Below are positions 44,942 to 52,651 of a stretch of 58,817 bases of DNA, piece by piece. Within the stretch, counting starts at the first letter, position 1; every line of letters starts with the position of its first letter. The notes under the pieces are model-generated. The model worked only from the letters and a program-made list of their open reading frames with translations. It searched no databases and was not told the origin of the DNA. A program made the translations under genes and the position numbers. Source of the DNA: a virus; the IMG/VR virus record IMGVR_UViG_3300006990_000030, positions 1-58,817 of that record; one strand, written 5' to 3'.

Positions 44942-45549
44942 AAAAACAAAACTTACCTACAATAGCAAATTTAAATCTAAATATTGATTTAGAAAGGTTG
45001 CGAAGTGCAACTGATAAATTAGCAGAAGACTTTGTAAATGTACGTGCAGCTAATCCTGGATTGTGCATGAATCATGAAGAATTAGTTAAAGATGTTTACG
45101 ATAACTTTGAACAAATTAATTTAACTACACCCAGTGAAATCTTGCCACACACAGCAAGTATTAAAGAACGACTACGGCGTAGGGAAGAACATTTATATAA
45201 TGTACCAACTGAAGATTATATTGGAAGTTACTTTGAAGAAATAGTAACACAATGTAAAGCACCAGCAAGTCGTATACGTATTACTAAACTTGCTCCTGGT
45301 AAAACTATACCTTTCCATGTAGACTACGATGTAAGCTACGCTGTACGCTGTATAGTACCTGTATACGGTGGTAGTAATGTTGTAAATTTATTTAAACGTG
45401 ATGGAAAACTTGAAGCGTATAATCTCGAAGACGGTACTGCTAATTTCCTCAACATAGGATATCCACATGCTGTTGTGAACATGAGTGATAAGCCTCGTAT
45501 TGCATTAATGTTTAGTTTGGATGGTACAGATGACATCGCAAGTTTATAA
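44938..45549 (+). CDS. Fe(II)/2-oxoglutarate-oxygenase-like protein (Asp/Asn hydroxylase type)
   Basis: 203 aa. KLAPGKTIPFHVDYDVSYAVRCIVPV contains H127-x-D129 in an aspartyl/asparaginyl beta-hydroxylase context. ANFLNIGYPHAVVNMSDKPRIALMF gives the distal H177 and R187. The match to this family is better than for the other small oxygenases here. It lacks the membrane anchor of the animal enzymes and should be soluble. It could hydroxylate a protein side chain. It overlaps the TauD-like gene by 29 bp. Confidence 0.75.
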   Translation: MKKQNLPTIANLNLNIDLERLRSATDKLAEDFVNVRAANPGLCMNHEELVKDVYDNFEQINLTTPSEILPHTASIKERLRRREEHLYNVPTEDYIGSYFEEIVTQCKAPASRIRITKLAPGKTIPFHVDYDVSYAVRCIVPVYGGSNVVNLFKRDGKLEAYNLEDGTANFLNIGYPHAVVNMSDKPRIALMFSLDGTDDIASL

Positions 45550-46318
45550 TTACACAGATATCGAACTAAAGGATCTTGTAACTAAAATACAAACGCAAGG
45601 TCTGGCAATACTTCACGAACAACATTTTACCGAATCACAAATTGTAGAGTTCTTTAAACGTATAGGCGAGTGCGAAGCGCCAGGCTTGTTTATGAATCCT
45701 AAAGATTATCCAGAATTATTTTTAGTGTCAGATCGCAAGGACGAACACGGTAACAAGACAGGAATGTTTGGTGGCGGCGAACTTGGGTGGCATTCAAACG
45801 GTAATAGCAGACATCTTATTGATAAGATTCTTATTGGACTATACTGCATCAAAGGTGATCCAAATACAACTCTTAGTATATGTAATACAAGCGATCCGTT
45901 TTATGACTTGTCAGAAGAGGATCAAGCATACTGGAAAAACATCACAATTAGATTAAAGTTTCAAAACGATACAATGTATCACTTAGACGATGACGATCCA
46001 GAACTTGAGTTTATGAGTAAGAACAAAGGTAGTATTAGATCGTTAGTTGGAACACACCCGCATACAGGCAAAGACTACTTCTACTTTCCTTACCACTTTA
46101 TTATCAAAGCATGGGAAGGCAAAAAGCAAGTTGATCATGAAGAAATAATCGAACGTTTAAAACCTATTATATTTAAAAGCAAATATCAACATCATCACGT
46201 ATTTCAAGAAGGCGATTTATTGCTAATGGATCAGTTTACAACATTACATAGACGCACACCTGTTATGGGCGATAGGTTACTATGGAGATTAGCAAGTGAC
46301 TACTCAAACATGGCATAG
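45521..46318 (+). CDS. TauD/TfdA-family protein with HxN in place of HxD
   Basis: 265 aa from 45521 (ATG at 45530 also possible). GGELGWHSNGNSRH stands at the iron-binding loop: H91 is present, but the acidic ligand expected two residues later is N93. The distal part is intact: EGDLLLMDQFTTLHRRTPVMGDRLLWRLA with His about 243 and Arg about 252/256. In this superfamily, loss of the carboxylate occurs in Fe(II) halogenases (as Ala or Gly) and in inactive members. So altered chemistry or a regulatory role is possible. It ends inside the cupin gene. Confidence 0.7.
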   Translation: MVQMTSQVYNYTDIELKDLVTKIQTQGLAILHEQHFTESQIVEFFKRIGECEAPGLFMNPKDYPELFLVSDRKDEHGNKTGMFGGGELGWHSNGNSRHLIDKILIGLYCIKGDPNTTLSICNTSDPFYDLSEEDQAYWKNITIRLKFQNDTMYHLDDDDPELEFMSKNKGSIRSLVGTHPHTGKDYFYFPYHFIIKAWEGKKQVDHEEIIERLKPIIFKSKYQHHHVFQEGDLLLMDQFTTLHRRTPVMGDRLLWRLASDYSNMA

Positions 46319-46820
46319 AATTTTTGATGTTGATTACAATATTGATAAAGTATTAGTTTGGGCAAGAAAACTACAATTAAGTAAGCCAGGCATACCTATG
46401 CAAAACAAAACTTCTCTTAATACTGTAGATCTTGGTGAAGACCAGTATTACTGGGAAGGAGAGTTTCCTAAACAAGAGTTTGATATATTCAATGACATTA
46501 TTTGTTTAGACGGAAAATTTAGAGGAATTGAAACAAGTTGCTCCTTATGGGAGTATCAATCCCATACCAAGTTGTTGCCACACATACACGATACTGAAGA
46601 ATTAATCGGCGGGGTACTAATTGTTCCGTTAATTGGAAATTTTAAAACAAGTATATATCAAGGAGATAAAGAAATTGATAGTGTTGAATATTCTCCAGGT
46701 AAGTTATTTTTTGTAAAAGGAAAAGAATTTTTGCACGGCGGCGAAGCCATAGATGGTTATAGATTAGCTGCATTATTATACATAAAAAAGGGTGTAAACT
46801 TGGATGATTATATAATATGA
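46296..46820 (+). CDS. Cupin-like protein
   Basis: 174 aa from GTG 46296, with GGAG at about 46284-46287. LLPHIHDTEELIGGVLIVPLIG fits the first cupin motif (HxH followed by Glu), and YSPGKLFFVKGKEFLHGG fits the second, with PG and His. A double-stranded beta-helix binding a metal is likely; a 2-oxoglutarate oxygenase variant (HxxD) cannot be excluded. It overlaps the TauD-like gene by 23 bp and the next reductase by 4 bp. Confidence 0.55.
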   Translation: MTTQTWHRIFDVDYNIDKVLVWARKLQLSKPGIPMQNKTSLNTVDLGEDQYYWEGEFPKQEFDIFNDIICLDGKFRGIETSCSLWEYQSHTKLLPHIHDTEELIGGVLIVPLIGNFKTSIYQGDKEIDSVEYSPGKLFFVKGKEFLHGGEAIDGYRLAALLYIKKGVNLDDYII

Positions 46821-47455
46821 ATATTGTAGGTATAAGTTTCAGTCACGCTGAAAATAGTTTACAAACACGGGGATTGTACCTTATGCAAGATATATTGCCT
46901 ATTAATACAGTGTGTGACATGACTAACTATAATATTCCAATGTGCAGTTCGAATAAAAGTGACGGTGTTGTTCCGCAATCAGTTGACAATTTAATAAGCG
47001 TAATGGAAAGTGCTGATGTTTTAATTTTTGCTATAAGCGAAGCAACTGGGCATTATTGTGCTGGATTTAAAAATGTAATGGACTGGTTAGTAGTAAAGGC
47101 AAAATTTAATGCACGTCTTGGAACTGATTATGCTATTACAGATACGCCTATTTTTGTAGTAACATTCACTCCTGCTAAGAATGAAAATGTTGGAAATAGA
47201 CATTTTGCAATGACTGTAGATCTACTGGAAAAGCTGGGAGCAAAGGTACAAAAGACGTCTGTAATACCAGATTCTTGGAAAACTGTAGTTCCGGGGCATT
47301 CCGCCGCAGTAAAACCAGTCTGTCGTGTGATTAGTGATTTTCTAAAGTTATATACGCCGAATAGTATAACGACACGTAAAAAAGATGACACTGATAGTTT
47401 ACATTGGTTAACCAACTACAACGAATGGGATATGAAATGGAAGTCAATAGATTAA
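46817..47455 (+). CDS. Flavodoxin-like NAD(P)H:FMN reductase-family protein 2
   Basis: 212 aa, the same length as its paralogue at 39321 and with the same landmarks: NIVGISFSHAENSLQTRG, NYNIPMC, VLIFAISEATGHYCAGFKNVMDWL, VVTFTPAKNENVGNRHFA, and the C-terminal YNEWDMKW tail. It is likely an FMN-binding reductase in the cytoplasm. The two copies bracket the aminotransferase/oxygenase block, suggesting duplication of an electron-supply function. GGATGA lies upstream of the ATG. Confidence 0.7.
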   Translation: MNIVGISFSHAENSLQTRGLYLMQDILPINTVCDMTNYNIPMCSSNKSDGVVPQSVDNLISVMESADVLIFAISEATGHYCAGFKNVMDWLVVKAKFNARLGTDYAITDTPIFVVTFTPAKNENVGNRHFAMTVDLLEKLGAKVQKTSVIPDSWKTVVPGHSAAVKPVCRVISDFLKLYTPNSITTRKKDDTDSLHWLTNYNEWDMKWKSID

Positions 47456-48099
47456 ACGGAATACCGTGGCCGCGATGGCATACTACGCCGCCAAAAGAAC
47501 TTATCAAGGTTCCGTTGAAAGAAGAATATGCATTGCACACTATGGACTATTTAGATACTCCTGAAGCAAGATGTATTTTTGAAAAACAAGCTCAAATTAT
47601 AATTGATAATAATATACAGGGTATAGTTGATATAGGTTGTCGCATTGGCATAGTAAACGATATACTACAAGAATTAAATTATAAAAATTATACATATATG
47701 GGGTTTGATACTTCAAGTGAGCCTATTACGTTTGCAAATAATAAGTATAAGGATTATAAAAATATAGAATACAGACAGGCAAGCATGTATTCAAAAAAAG
47801 ATATTACTGTATCTTTTGATGTAGATTGCGTAATATGGAGCGGAGTATTATTATATGCACCTGACACGCATTTAGAGTTATTTGACGATTTGACGTATAA
47901 TTTTTATAATAGTAAACATGCTATTATTCAAGAACCATGTAGTAATCAAGATTCAAACAAGTTTCTTGACAATATTGAATTAAACACTATTGAAAAAGAT
48001 TTACATTTATATGAAAACAAATATAATAATTATAAAGAATGTATAGTTAATGCTAATATCTTTTCAGGACGTAGGAAAATAGTACACATATGGAAATAA
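47437..48099 (+). CDS. Class I SAM-dependent methyltransferase
   Basis: 220 aa from ATG 47437 (GGGA upstream) rather than the TTG at 47404. GIVDIGCRIGIVNDIL (62-77) is motif I with the glycine loop, YMGFDTSSEPITFA gives the acidic end of strand 2, YRQASMY the motif II region, and FDVDCVIWSGVLLYA motif IV. This is the canonical order for small-molecule or sugar methyltransferases. It overlaps the reductase by 19 bp and the next gene by 10 bp. Substrate unknown. Confidence 0.75.
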   Translation: MEVNRLNGIPWPRWHTTPPKELIKVPLKEEYALHTMDYLDTPEARCIFEKQAQIIIDNNIQGIVDIGCRIGIVNDILQELNYKNYTYMGFDTSSEPITFANNKYKDYKNIEYRQASMYSKKDITVSFDVDCVIWSGVLLYAPDTHLELFDDLTYNFYNSKHAIIQEPCSNQDSNKFLDNIELNTIEKDLHLYENKYNNYKECIVNANIFSGRRKIVHIWK

Positions 48100-48644
48100 G
48101 AATAATACCTTACATAGTCGACGGCGAAGAAAATAAAAAATTATCTAATAACGATTTAAATATTTGCCGTATTGCTATAGATAATATGAAAACGCAATCA
48201 AAAAAAGATAGACTTTTTAATAATTACAATCAATATTTAAAATTAGATACTATGGCTATGTATTGCGTTGCTGTTGATAAAAATAAACCTGTAATGTGTA
48301 CAGGTGCTCAACATATAAGCAAACACTGTTGTAGACTGTTTAGTCGTTATTATTTGTTTGATGATTATCGAACATCTCATGTTAGTAATTTATACGATAA
48401 GGTTGATAATTTTCAAACAGACTTATACATGCAACATGCATTAAAAAACAAGTATAAATTATTCTTTTGGAGTCGAGACAAAGGAACAGGGTTTTTTAAA
48501 AAAATTAAAAACGCAAGACCTGATATATTTAAAAATTGGACAGTGTATGATACAATGATAGAATTATTATGGAAGGATAATTTTCAGGGTATTATCTACA
48601 CAGGTGATATAACGTATATTGACGAGTTAACGGTTAACAAATAA
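48090..48644 (+). CDS. Hypothetical protein, possibly acyltransferase-like, 184 aa
   Basis: 184 aa, basic and aromatic-rich. AMYCVAVDKNKPVMCTGAQHI followed by CCRLFSRYYLFDDYRT has the strand-turn-strand look of a GNAT-type acetyltransferase core, but no convincing acetyl-CoA-binding loop is visible, so the assignment is weak. It ends convergently against the desaturase gene with an 18-bp overlap. Last gene of the plus-strand island. Confidence 0.5.
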   Translation: MEIRIIPYIVDGEENKKLSNNDLNICRIAIDNMKTQSKKDRLFNNYNQYLKLDTMAMYCVAVDKNKPVMCTGAQHISKHCCRLFSRYYLFDDYRTSHVSNLYDKVDNFQTDLYMQHALKNKYKLFFWSRDKGTGFFKKIKNARPDIFKNWTVYDTMIELLWKDNFQGIIYTGDITYIDELTVNK

Positions 48645-49262
48645 CTTTTCAGCAATCCATCCACCTGTGTCCCACTTGTGTAATCTTACTTTGCGAAAGT
48701 TGTTGTGATGCTGTCTATGAAATCCTTCGCCAGCAATAAAGAAGTTAAGCCACGGAACATCGGCTCCGCCTTCTACACGGTGCCCAACAGTGTTGAGTAG
48801 TCCAAATCCTATTTTAGCAAATACAAATGGCGTTGCGCAAAAAGCAATCCAAAACAATGGACTAATTATAAAGCTCACTACATTTACTATGATTAGTATT
48901 TTTAACCAATGCTTATGACAAAATACTAATCTTGGATTAGCATATAAGTCACGTGCATACTTCATTGGTATTTTAGGTATATTCCAAGTAGTAAACAAAA
49001 CCTTCCAATAGCCTACGTGATTAGCAGCATGTGGATCATGTTCTGTGTCACTGTGAGCATGATGCATTCTATGACTGGCAATCCAACCAATAGGAGTACG
49101 AATACATGCTACCATTAGCATTGCTAAGCCAATAGTCTCAAACCATACTGGTACATTAAATTGTTTGTGGCAATAGTATCGATGTAATAGTATACTGGCA
49201 CCCCAATGACTGATCACTTGGCTCCACAAGATGCCTATAACTAATGCGATTAAAAATTCCAT
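48627..49262 (-). CDS. Compact membrane fatty-acid (Delta9-type) desaturase
   Basis: 211 aa, minus strand. Three histidine boxes match acyl-CoA/acyl-lipid desaturases: HRYYCH (27-32), HRMHH (64-68), HRQHH (182-186); they bind a di-iron centre on the cytoplasmic face. Hydrophobic segments lie at about 3-20, 42-58 and 118-150. The usual length is nearer 300, so loops and termini are trimmed, but all boxes are kept. Relevant to remodelling host membrane lipids during infection. TAGGAGT and a late-type box lie upstream. No electron-donor domain is fused. Confidence 0.87.
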   Translation of the reverse strand: MEFLIALVIGILWSQVISHWGASILLHRYYCHKQFNVPVWFETIGLAMLMVACIRTPIGWIASHRMHHAHSDTEHDPHAANHVGYWKVLFTTWNIPKIPMKYARDLYANPRLVFCHKHWLKILIIVNVVSFIISPLFWIAFCATPFVFAKIGFGLLNTVGHRVEGGADVPWLNFFIAGEGFHRQHHNNFRKVRLHKWDTGGWIAEKLFVNR

Positions 49263-49279
49263 TTGTACTCCTACAAATG

Positions 49280-49287
49280 TATTTATT
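49280..49287 (-). promoter_or_regulatory. Late-type promoter box AATAAATA (minus strand)
   Basis: On the minus strand AATAAATA stands 17 bases before the desaturase ATG, with TAGGAGT between. It lies in the 41-bp gap between the fibre gene and the desaturase, implying late transcription of the desaturase if the box is used. Confidence 0.5.
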
Positions 49288-49303
49288 TGTATTTAAATTA
49301 CAA

Positions 49304-51067
49304 TTAAACTAAGTTGACCCAAGCACTATTTTCGTAGCCTTGGAACTTATTAAGTGTGCTATTATAAATCATCATACCGTTTACTGGAGTTAAAGCATCT
49401 CTTTGTGCAGTTGTCATGTTACCAAGTAGCATCTCATTAGGGCCACTTATCTTAACATTACCTACAATTTCAAGATCGGCATCAGGCTGTCTTCCAAGAC
49501 CGTCGAAACCAGAAACACCAGTTTCTCCTTTGATCATAACAGATCCGTCACTCCAAATTTTAACAAATTCTGAATAGTCTGGAGTATCTGGATGTGGGAA
49601 GAAGACCAGTTGATCTGCACTTGCACTTTGTGTCCAAGCGTTAGATTGGATATTATTTACTTGACTACCAAAGTTTATTTTAGATACTTCTGTAGCTGAA
49701 GCTACTGCACCTGATTCTCTTCTTAACAAGTTAAGAATATTAAAAGTACCGTCTGTAATACCGTATAGCTCTGAAGCAGTTACAATATCAGTTTCAACTG
49801 TTCCTCTTATAAGTCCGTCTACACTATCTACAAGTATAGTTGAATCATCTGCAAATACACTACCAGACACATCACCTACTGATGGACCTGTATGTATACC
49901 TACAGTATTACCTGATACAGAACCAGTAAAGCTACCCGATAATGTATTTGCAACAATAGAATTAGCATTAATATCTCTTGTAGTTGCATCAGTAAATACT
50001 ACACTATCTTCACCATATGTACTACCGTATATGTCCATAGTAATTGTATTAGATAGAACATCAATATCGTCAATCCATAATTTATTCCAACGTTTTCCTG
50101 ATGTACCAAGATCAAGTGATACACCACCAGCTGGAATTAAACTTGTGTTAACAACATTAGTATTAAGTTGATGCAGATATAATGATCTAAATTTCTTTGA
50201 ATTTGTACCTATATCAATTGCATCGTCAGAAATTGGAGTAATAACAAAATCAGTTGTAGATAAACCAAGTAATGGATCGGCATCTTCCCAAGTTGATAAT
50301 GAGTTATTCCATATAATAGTATTACCGTTAGCTGGCGCTGCTGCACTTACGTCTGTTAGATCATTTAGTGCTGTTGCGCCACCGCCACCGCCACCACCTG
50401 ATGGTGCTGCTGCAATCCATTTACTTGTAGCGTTGTCCCAAGTAAGAACATTGCCGTCTGTTTGCCCAAAAATATTAGTATCTATCAAATCGTCTAAAGC
50501 AAGATCACCCGGAGCCCAAGTGTTACCTACTGTATTCCATTTTAAAACTTGATTAGCAGTAGCACCGGCTTGTGTAAGAGACGAAGTTGATATTCTGCCA
50601 GTGGAAGCATCAATTAATATTGTGCTATCGTCGGCTACTACATCAGCATTTATTGACGGAGCACTAAATGTCCCATCAATATTAATGTTGTTTGTATAGA
50701 TATTTTTAAAGCGTTTTTGAGCATTACCAAGTGTATACACATTAGTAGTTTTAGGAATAATTGCACTTATTAAGCCATTTGGTTGTACATATAGCTCATT
50801 TGTTGTTACTCTACCGCTTATATTGATATTACCATTACCAGTAATATCTTTAGCATTAAGATCTAAGTTTCCACCTAATTGTGGAGTCAAGTCCTCAATA
50901 ACATTTGCCAGTCCTAAGAATGGATCACCTGTAACTGGATAGCCACCAGCATTAATACCATCACCGATATATAATTTCTTTGTATCAGTAGTATATATAA
51001 GTTCTCCCTGCTCGGGAACAATTGTCTGCCTTAGTGCATTGGTACCACGACGAATTTTTAGCGGCAT
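49304..51067 (-). CDS. Tail fibre/structural protein, 587 aa
   Basis: 587 aa, minus strand. The N-terminus (PLKIRRGTN, PEQGELIYTTDTKKLYIGDG) is the common phage fibre start found in many marine and other tailed phages. The remainder alternates VADDSTILID, ALDDLIDTN and ALNDLTDVS-type repeats and a Gly-rich hinge (GGGGGGG near 227). The C-terminus ends with MMIYNSTLNKFQGYENSAWV, a common fibre-tip motif. It lies apart from the plus-strand tail genes on the other side of the island. Late-type box and GGAGT upstream. Confidence 0.8.
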   Translation of the reverse strand: MPLKIRRGTNALRQTIVPEQGELIYTTDTKKLYIGDGINAGGYPVTGDPFLGLANVIEDLTPQLGGNLDLNAKDITGNGNINISGRVTTNELYVQPNGLISAIIPKTTNVYTLGNAQKRFKNIYTNNINIDGTFSAPSINADVVADDSTILIDASTGRISTSSLTQAGATANQVLKWNTVGNTWAPGDLALDDLIDTNIFGQTDGNVLTWDNATSKWIAAAPSGGGGGGGATALNDLTDVSAAAPANGNTIIWNNSLSTWEDADPLLGLSTTDFVITPISDDAIDIGTNSKKFRSLYLHQLNTNVVNTSLIPAGGVSLDLGTSGKRWNKLWIDDIDVLSNTITMDIYGSTYGEDSVVFTDATTRDINANSIVANTLSGSFTGSVSGNTVGIHTGPSVGDVSGSVFADDSTILVDSVDGLIRGTVETDIVTASELYGITDGTFNILNLLRRESGAVASATEVSKINFGSQVNNIQSNAWTQSASADQLVFFPHPDTPDYSEFVKIWSDGSVMIKGETGVSGFDGLGRQPDADLEIVGNVKISGPNEMLLGNMTTAQRDALTPVNGMMIYNSTLNKFQGYENSAWVNLV

Positions 51068-51097
51068 ATTTGACTCCTAAAATAATTTCTTACATTG

Positions 51098-51105
51098 TAT
51101 TTATC
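51098..51105 (-). promoter_or_regulatory. Late-type promoter box GATAAATA (minus strand)
   Basis: GATAAATA on the minus strand, 30 bases before the ATG of the 587-aa fibre gene, in the 54-bp gap to the next upstream gene. Same box type as before the other structural genes. Confidence 0.5.
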
Positions 51106-51121
51106 ATATTGTCTAAGAAAG

Positions 51122-51439
51122 TTATTTTCCTTTTTTTAGAAAGAATTTAGTTCTTTTAGTTATATCTTGCTTAACTTTATGCACGTTGAGTCTGAAATCA
51201 ATATTTTCTATTTGATCATTGTATTCTTCAATCAATGTTTCGATTTCAGTTTCAAGACTGCTTGCGTTGGGAGATTGCATAGATTTTTCTATATCAACCT
51301 CCCAAACTTTACCATCTAAAAAGATGATACGCATACTGTGGAGATACGCTAAAGGTACTACTGAAACGTCGACATCTTTGAGTATCTCCGGCCAATGATC
51401 AATAACATCTTGAGGTAATTTGTTATTAGGCTTTGGCAC
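51122..51439 (-). CDS. Conserved-looking hypothetical phage protein, 105 aa
   Basis: 105 aa from GTG 51439; this start leads into PKPNNKLPQDVIDHWPEI and overlaps the upstream gene by 14 bp, whereas an earlier TTG at 51478 would add a Lys-rich tail that mirrors the other frame. The core VPLAYLHSMRIIFLDGKVWEVDI is a compact beta segment followed by a Glu-rich helix. It sits at the end of the MoxR/VWA gene string. I know of no function; the look is of a conserved marine myovirus protein. Confidence 0.65.
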   Translation of the reverse strand: MPKPNNKLPQDVIDHWPEILKDVDVSVVPLAYLHSMRIIFLDGKVWEVDIEKSMQSPNASSLETEIETLIEEYNDQIENIDFRLNVHKVKQDITKRTKFFLKKGK

Positions 51440-52034
51440 TCTCTTCTGTCTTTTTTGTTTTGCGCTTAGTAGGTACAAGTTCTTCTGCTTGTTCTCTTAG
51501 AGCTTTTGCTTCTTTGAACAATGCATCTGCTTGCGATCTATATTGCGCCGCTAAATGATCATCTGATAATACTCCATTGTCAACATAATCTTGTGCTGTC
51601 GATTCTGATGTATAAACATCTGATGCTGGCTGGGCTTCTTCGGGCTGTTTACCACCGGCTAATTCGTGTATAGTAATACCTTTTTGATTTGCAATGATTT
51701 GATTTAACTCTGCTAAGTTAACATTACTTTGCATATCAGGTGTCATTTCAATTAGCTTAGTTGGCATCTTTTGGATTTTGCCAAACTTATGAAAACACTG
51801 AAACATATTTCGACCATCGGGCAATGTTGCTCTATTCATAGCATCAGCTAATTCAATTGCTGTTTGTCCAGCATTAGATTCGATTACTTTCATAAATGAA
51901 TCATGCTCTTCGGCATTTAATGTTTCTGTTAACACTACCAGGCAAGAGTCTGCCTCACCTGGTACTGTTCTATATACTACACCGACCTTCTTTTGATTAG
52001 CGGCAACTCTGCCGACGTGTTTTAGTGCGGCCAT
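51426..52034 (-). CDS. Hypothetical phage protein with helical C-terminus, 202 aa
   Basis: 202 aa from ATG 52034, which has AGGAG in front; an upstream in-frame start at 52103 lacks one. The N-terminal half (ALKHVGRVAANQKKVGVVYRTVPGE, then SCLVVLTETLNAEEHDSFMKVIES) is compact alpha/beta. The C-terminal 60 residues form a charged helix (FKEAKALREQAEELV) ending in a Lys-rich tail. It follows the 96-aa gene after one base. Likely cytoplasmic; its role is unknown, possibly linked to the MoxR/VWA pair by position. Confidence 0.65.
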   Translation of the reverse strand: MAALKHVGRVAANQKKVGVVYRTVPGEADSCLVVLTETLNAEEHDSFMKVIESNAGQTAIELADAMNRATLPDGRNMFQCFHKFGKIQKMPTKLIEMTPDMQSNVNLAELNQIIANQKGITIHELAGGKQPEEAQPASDVYTSESTAQDYVDNGVLSDDHLAAQYRSQADALFKEAKALREQAEELVPTKRKTKKTEESAKA

Positions 52035-52035
52035 G

Positions 52036-52326
52036 TTATTCTCCTGCTGGAGCACCCTCTTCTGGTGCTGCTTCGCCTTGTGCTGAGGCTGCTTGTACTG
52101 CAATTAAGAAATTACTTAATCTTGTGTACGTTTTACCGACGGCTTCCATCTCTGTTGGGCGGAATGCGCCACGGGCACTTGCAACATCAATAATTTGTTT
52201 TAAACCGTTCAAATCACCAATGCTTAAATCTGTATTTTGCTCACCTTGAGCTTCTTGTGCATTACTTACAAGTTCTTCAGCAACCTCTGGATTTGCTGTT
52301 GCTTGTGTTTCAGTAGTTTCTGACAT
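52036..52326 (-). CDS. Small conserved phage protein, 96 aa
   Basis: 96 aa. Acidic, Ala/Glu/Gln-rich ends flank a helical core, DLSIGDLNGLKQIIDVASARGAFRPTEMEAVGKTYTRLSNFL. This core resembles a small helical protein repeatedly found in marine T4-like phages between the MoxR/VWA genes and structural genes; its function is unknown. AAGGAG precedes the ATG. No membrane segment. Confidence 0.7.
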   Translation of the reverse strand: MSETTETQATANPEVAEELVSNAQEAQGEQNTDLSIGDLNGLKQIIDVASARGAFRPTEMEAVGKTYTRLSNFLIAVQAASAQGEAAPEEGAPAGE

Positions 52327-52366
52327 ATAGTTTCTCCTTTTATAATAATATATATCTGTCTTTTGG

Positions 52367-52651
52367 TTAAGTGTATTTCAAAATTGGACAAGCTAATAAA
52401 AAATAACTTGCTTCTTTTTGATTTTCAAAACCTATCTTTACAACCGTTTCAATTTTCGATGTACTATCTGATATATTTACACTTTTACAAATAGCATACC
52501 TTCCTTTTAGATTAGAAGTGATCCATCGTTCAACTGCATCGATTGTATTATACTTATATTCAATACATAGCGTTTCGAAATATTCTGGTATTATAGGAAG
52601 TTTTCTTGTTCCTAATAGTGTATTAGGATTAGGCTGCAATAGATTCTTCAT
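52367..52651 (-). CDS. Hypothetical protein, 94 aa
   Basis: 94 aa from ATG 52651 (a start six residues upstream at 52669 is possible). It overlaps the 3' end of the VWA gene by 23 bp. The sequence is mixed alpha/beta (YFETLCIEYKYNTIDAVERWI, then ETVVKIGFENQKEASYFLL) and resembles a small ferredoxin-like-fold protein, but no motif is diagnostic. Function unknown. Confidence 0.55.
   Translation of the reverse strand: MKNLLQPNPNTLLGTRKLPIIPEYFETLCIEYKYNTIDAVERWITSNLKGRYAICKSVNISDSTSKIETVVKIGFENQKEASYFLLACPILKYT

Noticed and set aside
11555-48644. A RiPP or NRPS/PKS natural-product cluster of bacterial type
   Set aside because: No carrier domains, adenylation domains, leader-peptidase, exporter or convincing precursor peptide are visible; the island is embedded in phage genes with phage-style spacing.
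52367-52651. Ferredoxin identity for the 94-aa protein
   Set aside because: It has only two cysteines, not arranged as an Fe-S motif; left as hypothetical.
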